Source: Acidimicrobiia bacterium (GTDB lineage Bacteria > Actinomycetota > Acidimicrobiia > Acidimicrobiales > JACDCH01). Taken from it: a stretch of DNA of 6,434 bases. Under the pieces are notes generated by a model. That model ran no database searches and was not told where the DNA came from. It was given only the letters and a program-made list of their open reading frames with translations. Shown here in pieces: positions 5,418 to 6,434 of this stretch. Position 1 is the first letter of the stretch. Each line of letters opens with the position of its first letter. Position numbers and translations under genes: made by a program. Where the stretch lies: contig JACDCH010000415.1 of the NCBI GenBank assembly GCA_013694495.1, positions 1 through 6,434 on the forward strand, given 5' to 3'.

Positions 5418-6330
5418 GACCCTGACCATCGGCCAGGCCATCGAGGTCGAGAGCGCAACCGGCGTCGTCGACGACGGCCGCTCGAGCAACAAGCTCGGCC
5501 TGTCGTTCTGGATCGCCGTCGGCGTGCTCGGCCTCGTCGTCGGCGGCTGTCTGCTCGAGCCGTTCCTGCCCCTCCCCGACTTCCGGCTGCCGGCCCCGGG
5601 CGTCGGCTCGAAGCAGCAGTTGTTCTCCGCCGAGCACTGGCTCGGCACCGACAACCTGGGCCGCGACAACCTCTCGCGCATCCTGCACGGCGGGCGCACG
5701 TCGCTGTTCATCGCCCTTTCGGTGACGACGCTCGGCTTCATCGGCGGGGGCCTGGTCGGCCTGCTGGCGGGCTACTTCCGGGGCTGGGTCGAGCGGATCC
5801 TGATGGCGATCGTCGACATCTTCCTCGCCTTCCCGGCGCTCGTCTTCGCTCTGGCCCTGGTGTCGATCATCGCCGGCGAGGAGGGCGCCACCGTCAGCTC
5901 CGTCATCATCAGCCTCTCCGTGCTGTCGGTGTCGCCGCTGGCCCGCATCACCCGGGCCACGACGCTCCAGTTCGCCCAGCGGGAGTTCGTCACCGCGGCC
6001 AAGTCGCAGGGCGCCCGGCATACACGGATCATCATGAAGGAGATCCTCCCGAACGTCCTGCCGCCGATGGCGTCGTTCGCCCTCGTCGTCGTCGCCATCG
6101 TGATCGTGGCCGAAGCAGCGCTGAGCTTCGTGGGCGCCGGGCTCCCCGACATCGACTACCCGACCTGGGGGAACATGATCGCCGCCGGCCAGGCGTCGCC
6201 CAACGCGCTCCGCGACCACGGCTCGGTGGCGCTCACACCGGCGGCCGTCCTGTTCGTCACCGTCCTGTCGCTCAACCTCATCGGCGACAAGCTCCGTCAG
6301 CGCTTCGACGTCAAGGAGTCGGGCGTCTAG
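5410..6330 (+). CDS. ABC transporter permease, DppC/OppC type
   Basis: Second inner-membrane subunit of the importer, pairing with the DppB-type protein. It has 306 residues, a normal length. A cytoplasmic N-tail of about 30 residues leads into the first helix (about 31-50). The conserved extracellular motif HWLGTDNLGRDNLSR follows at 76-90, then GGRTSL. Further hydrophobic segments lie near 98-122, 129-153, 162-180, 218-240 and 274-292. The EAA loop is at about 191-215 (REFVTAAKSQGARHTRIIMK), and LSFVGAGLP...PTWGNMI (238-257) is diagnostic for DppC-like subunits. The gene starts at GTG overlapping the upstream stop by 8 bp and ends at TAG. ATPase genes usually follow in such operons, but the next 104 bases are repeat-like and no ATPase N-terminus appears. 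The partner ATPases must lie further on or elsewhere. Confidence 0.93.
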   Translation: MAETLTIGQAIEVESATGVVDDGRSSNKLGLSFWIAVGVLGLVVGGCLLEPFLPLPDFRLPAPGVGSKQQLFSAEHWLGTDNLGRDNLSRILHGGRTSLFIALSVTTLGFIGGGLVGLLAGYFRGWVERILMAIVDIFLAFPALVFALALVSIIAGEEGATVSSVIISLSVLSVSPLARITRATTLQFAQREFVTAAKSQGARHTRIIMKEILPNVLPPMASFALVVVAIVIVAEAALSFVGAGLPDIDYPTWGNMIAAGQASPNALRDHGSVALTPAAVLFVTVLSLNLIGDKLRQRFDVKESGV

Positions 6331-6434
6331 ATGAGCTTCGACCTCACTCGCTTCGCTCCGTTCGGTCGAGATGTTCCGCCCTCGCTCCGCTCGGATCGAT
6401 CCGGTCCTCGGCCGACTTCGTCGCCCTGCGGCCG
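6331..6434. repeat. Non-coding repeat-rich region after the permease genes
   Basis: The sequence contains two related pyrimidine-rich blocks: CTCGCTTCGCTCCGTTCGG (6347-6365) and CTCGCTCCGCTCGG (6381-6394), each followed within a few bases by TCGA. A perfect 12-bp palindrome, CGGATCGATCCG, lies at 6392-6403. TCGACC (6338-6343) can pair with GGTCGA (6364-6369) around the first block. An ATG abuts the stop codon at 6331 and stays open to the window end, but about a third of its codons end in A or T, unlike the real genes here, and the product is Arg/Ser/Pro-rich. I therefore read it as an intergenic repeat, not a gene. Confidence 0.55.

Noticed and set aside
6338..6369. Intrinsic terminator after the permease operon
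   Set aside because: TCGACC and GGTCGA can pair, but the stem is only 6 bp around a 20-nt loop with no T-tract, too weak to call.
6331..6434. Start of a next gene at the ATG abutting the permease stop
   Set aside because: Eleven of the 33 codons after the ATG end in A or T, whereas the real genes almost always end in G or C. The product is Arg/Ser/Pro-rich, does not resemble an ATP-binding subunit, and the DNA is repetitive.

Overview
The window is a very GC-rich stretch of bacterial chromosome with almost exclusively G/C third codon positions. It uses GTG starts freely and has a lipoprotein with a Gly/Asp/Ser-rich linker after the lipid cysteine, a lytic transglycosylase of the type common in high-GC Gram-positives, and TAnnnT-type -10 boxes, one placed for a leaderless message. 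Together these point to an actinomycetote, and an Acidimicrobiia-like lineage is my best guess (inference; nothing here is taxonomically diagnostic).

Layout. (1) 2-1093 (+): the 3' part of a secreted coiled-coil plus SLT_2/MltB-like peptidoglycan hydrolase gene, cut by the window edge. (2) 1084-1641 (-): a convergent 185-residue acidic protein that I do not recognise. The two 3' ends overlap by 10 bp inside a perfect 14-bp palindrome. (3) 1642-1786: a divergent intergenic region with a short direct repeat and a -10 box just before the next start. (4) 1787-2449 (+): a family-3 (CCoAOMT-like) SAM-dependent O-methyltransferase, probably translated from a leaderless mRNA. (5) 2450-2697: a non-coding region with GC-rich tandem repeats, a hairpin, phased CGGT repeats, a near-consensus promoter (TTGACA-17-TAGGTT) and a roughly 110-nt leader. 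(6) 2698-6330 (+): an ABC importer operon of the peptide/opine/nickel (PepT) class, made of a lipoprotein binding protein, a DppB-type permease and a DppC-type permease. A palindromic hairpin separates the binding-protein gene from the permeases, and the two permease genes overlap by 8 bp. (7) 6331-6434: non-coding, repeat-rich sequence after the operon, with no ATPase gene in view.

How the genes fit together. The last three genes form one transport unit: the lipoprotein captures substrate outside the membrane and delivers it to the permease heterodimer. The two ATP-binding subunits normally needed (DppD/DppF type) are not inside the window. The hydrolase, the unknown protein and the methyltransferase show no functional link to the transporter or to each other. 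I see no phage, transposon, CRISPR, tRNA or rRNA signal and no convincing new biological system. The best leads are regulatory: the shared palindromic 3' ends, the leaderless methyltransferase start, the phased repeats and long leader before the transporter, the intercistronic hairpin, and the repeat cluster where ATPase genes might be expected.
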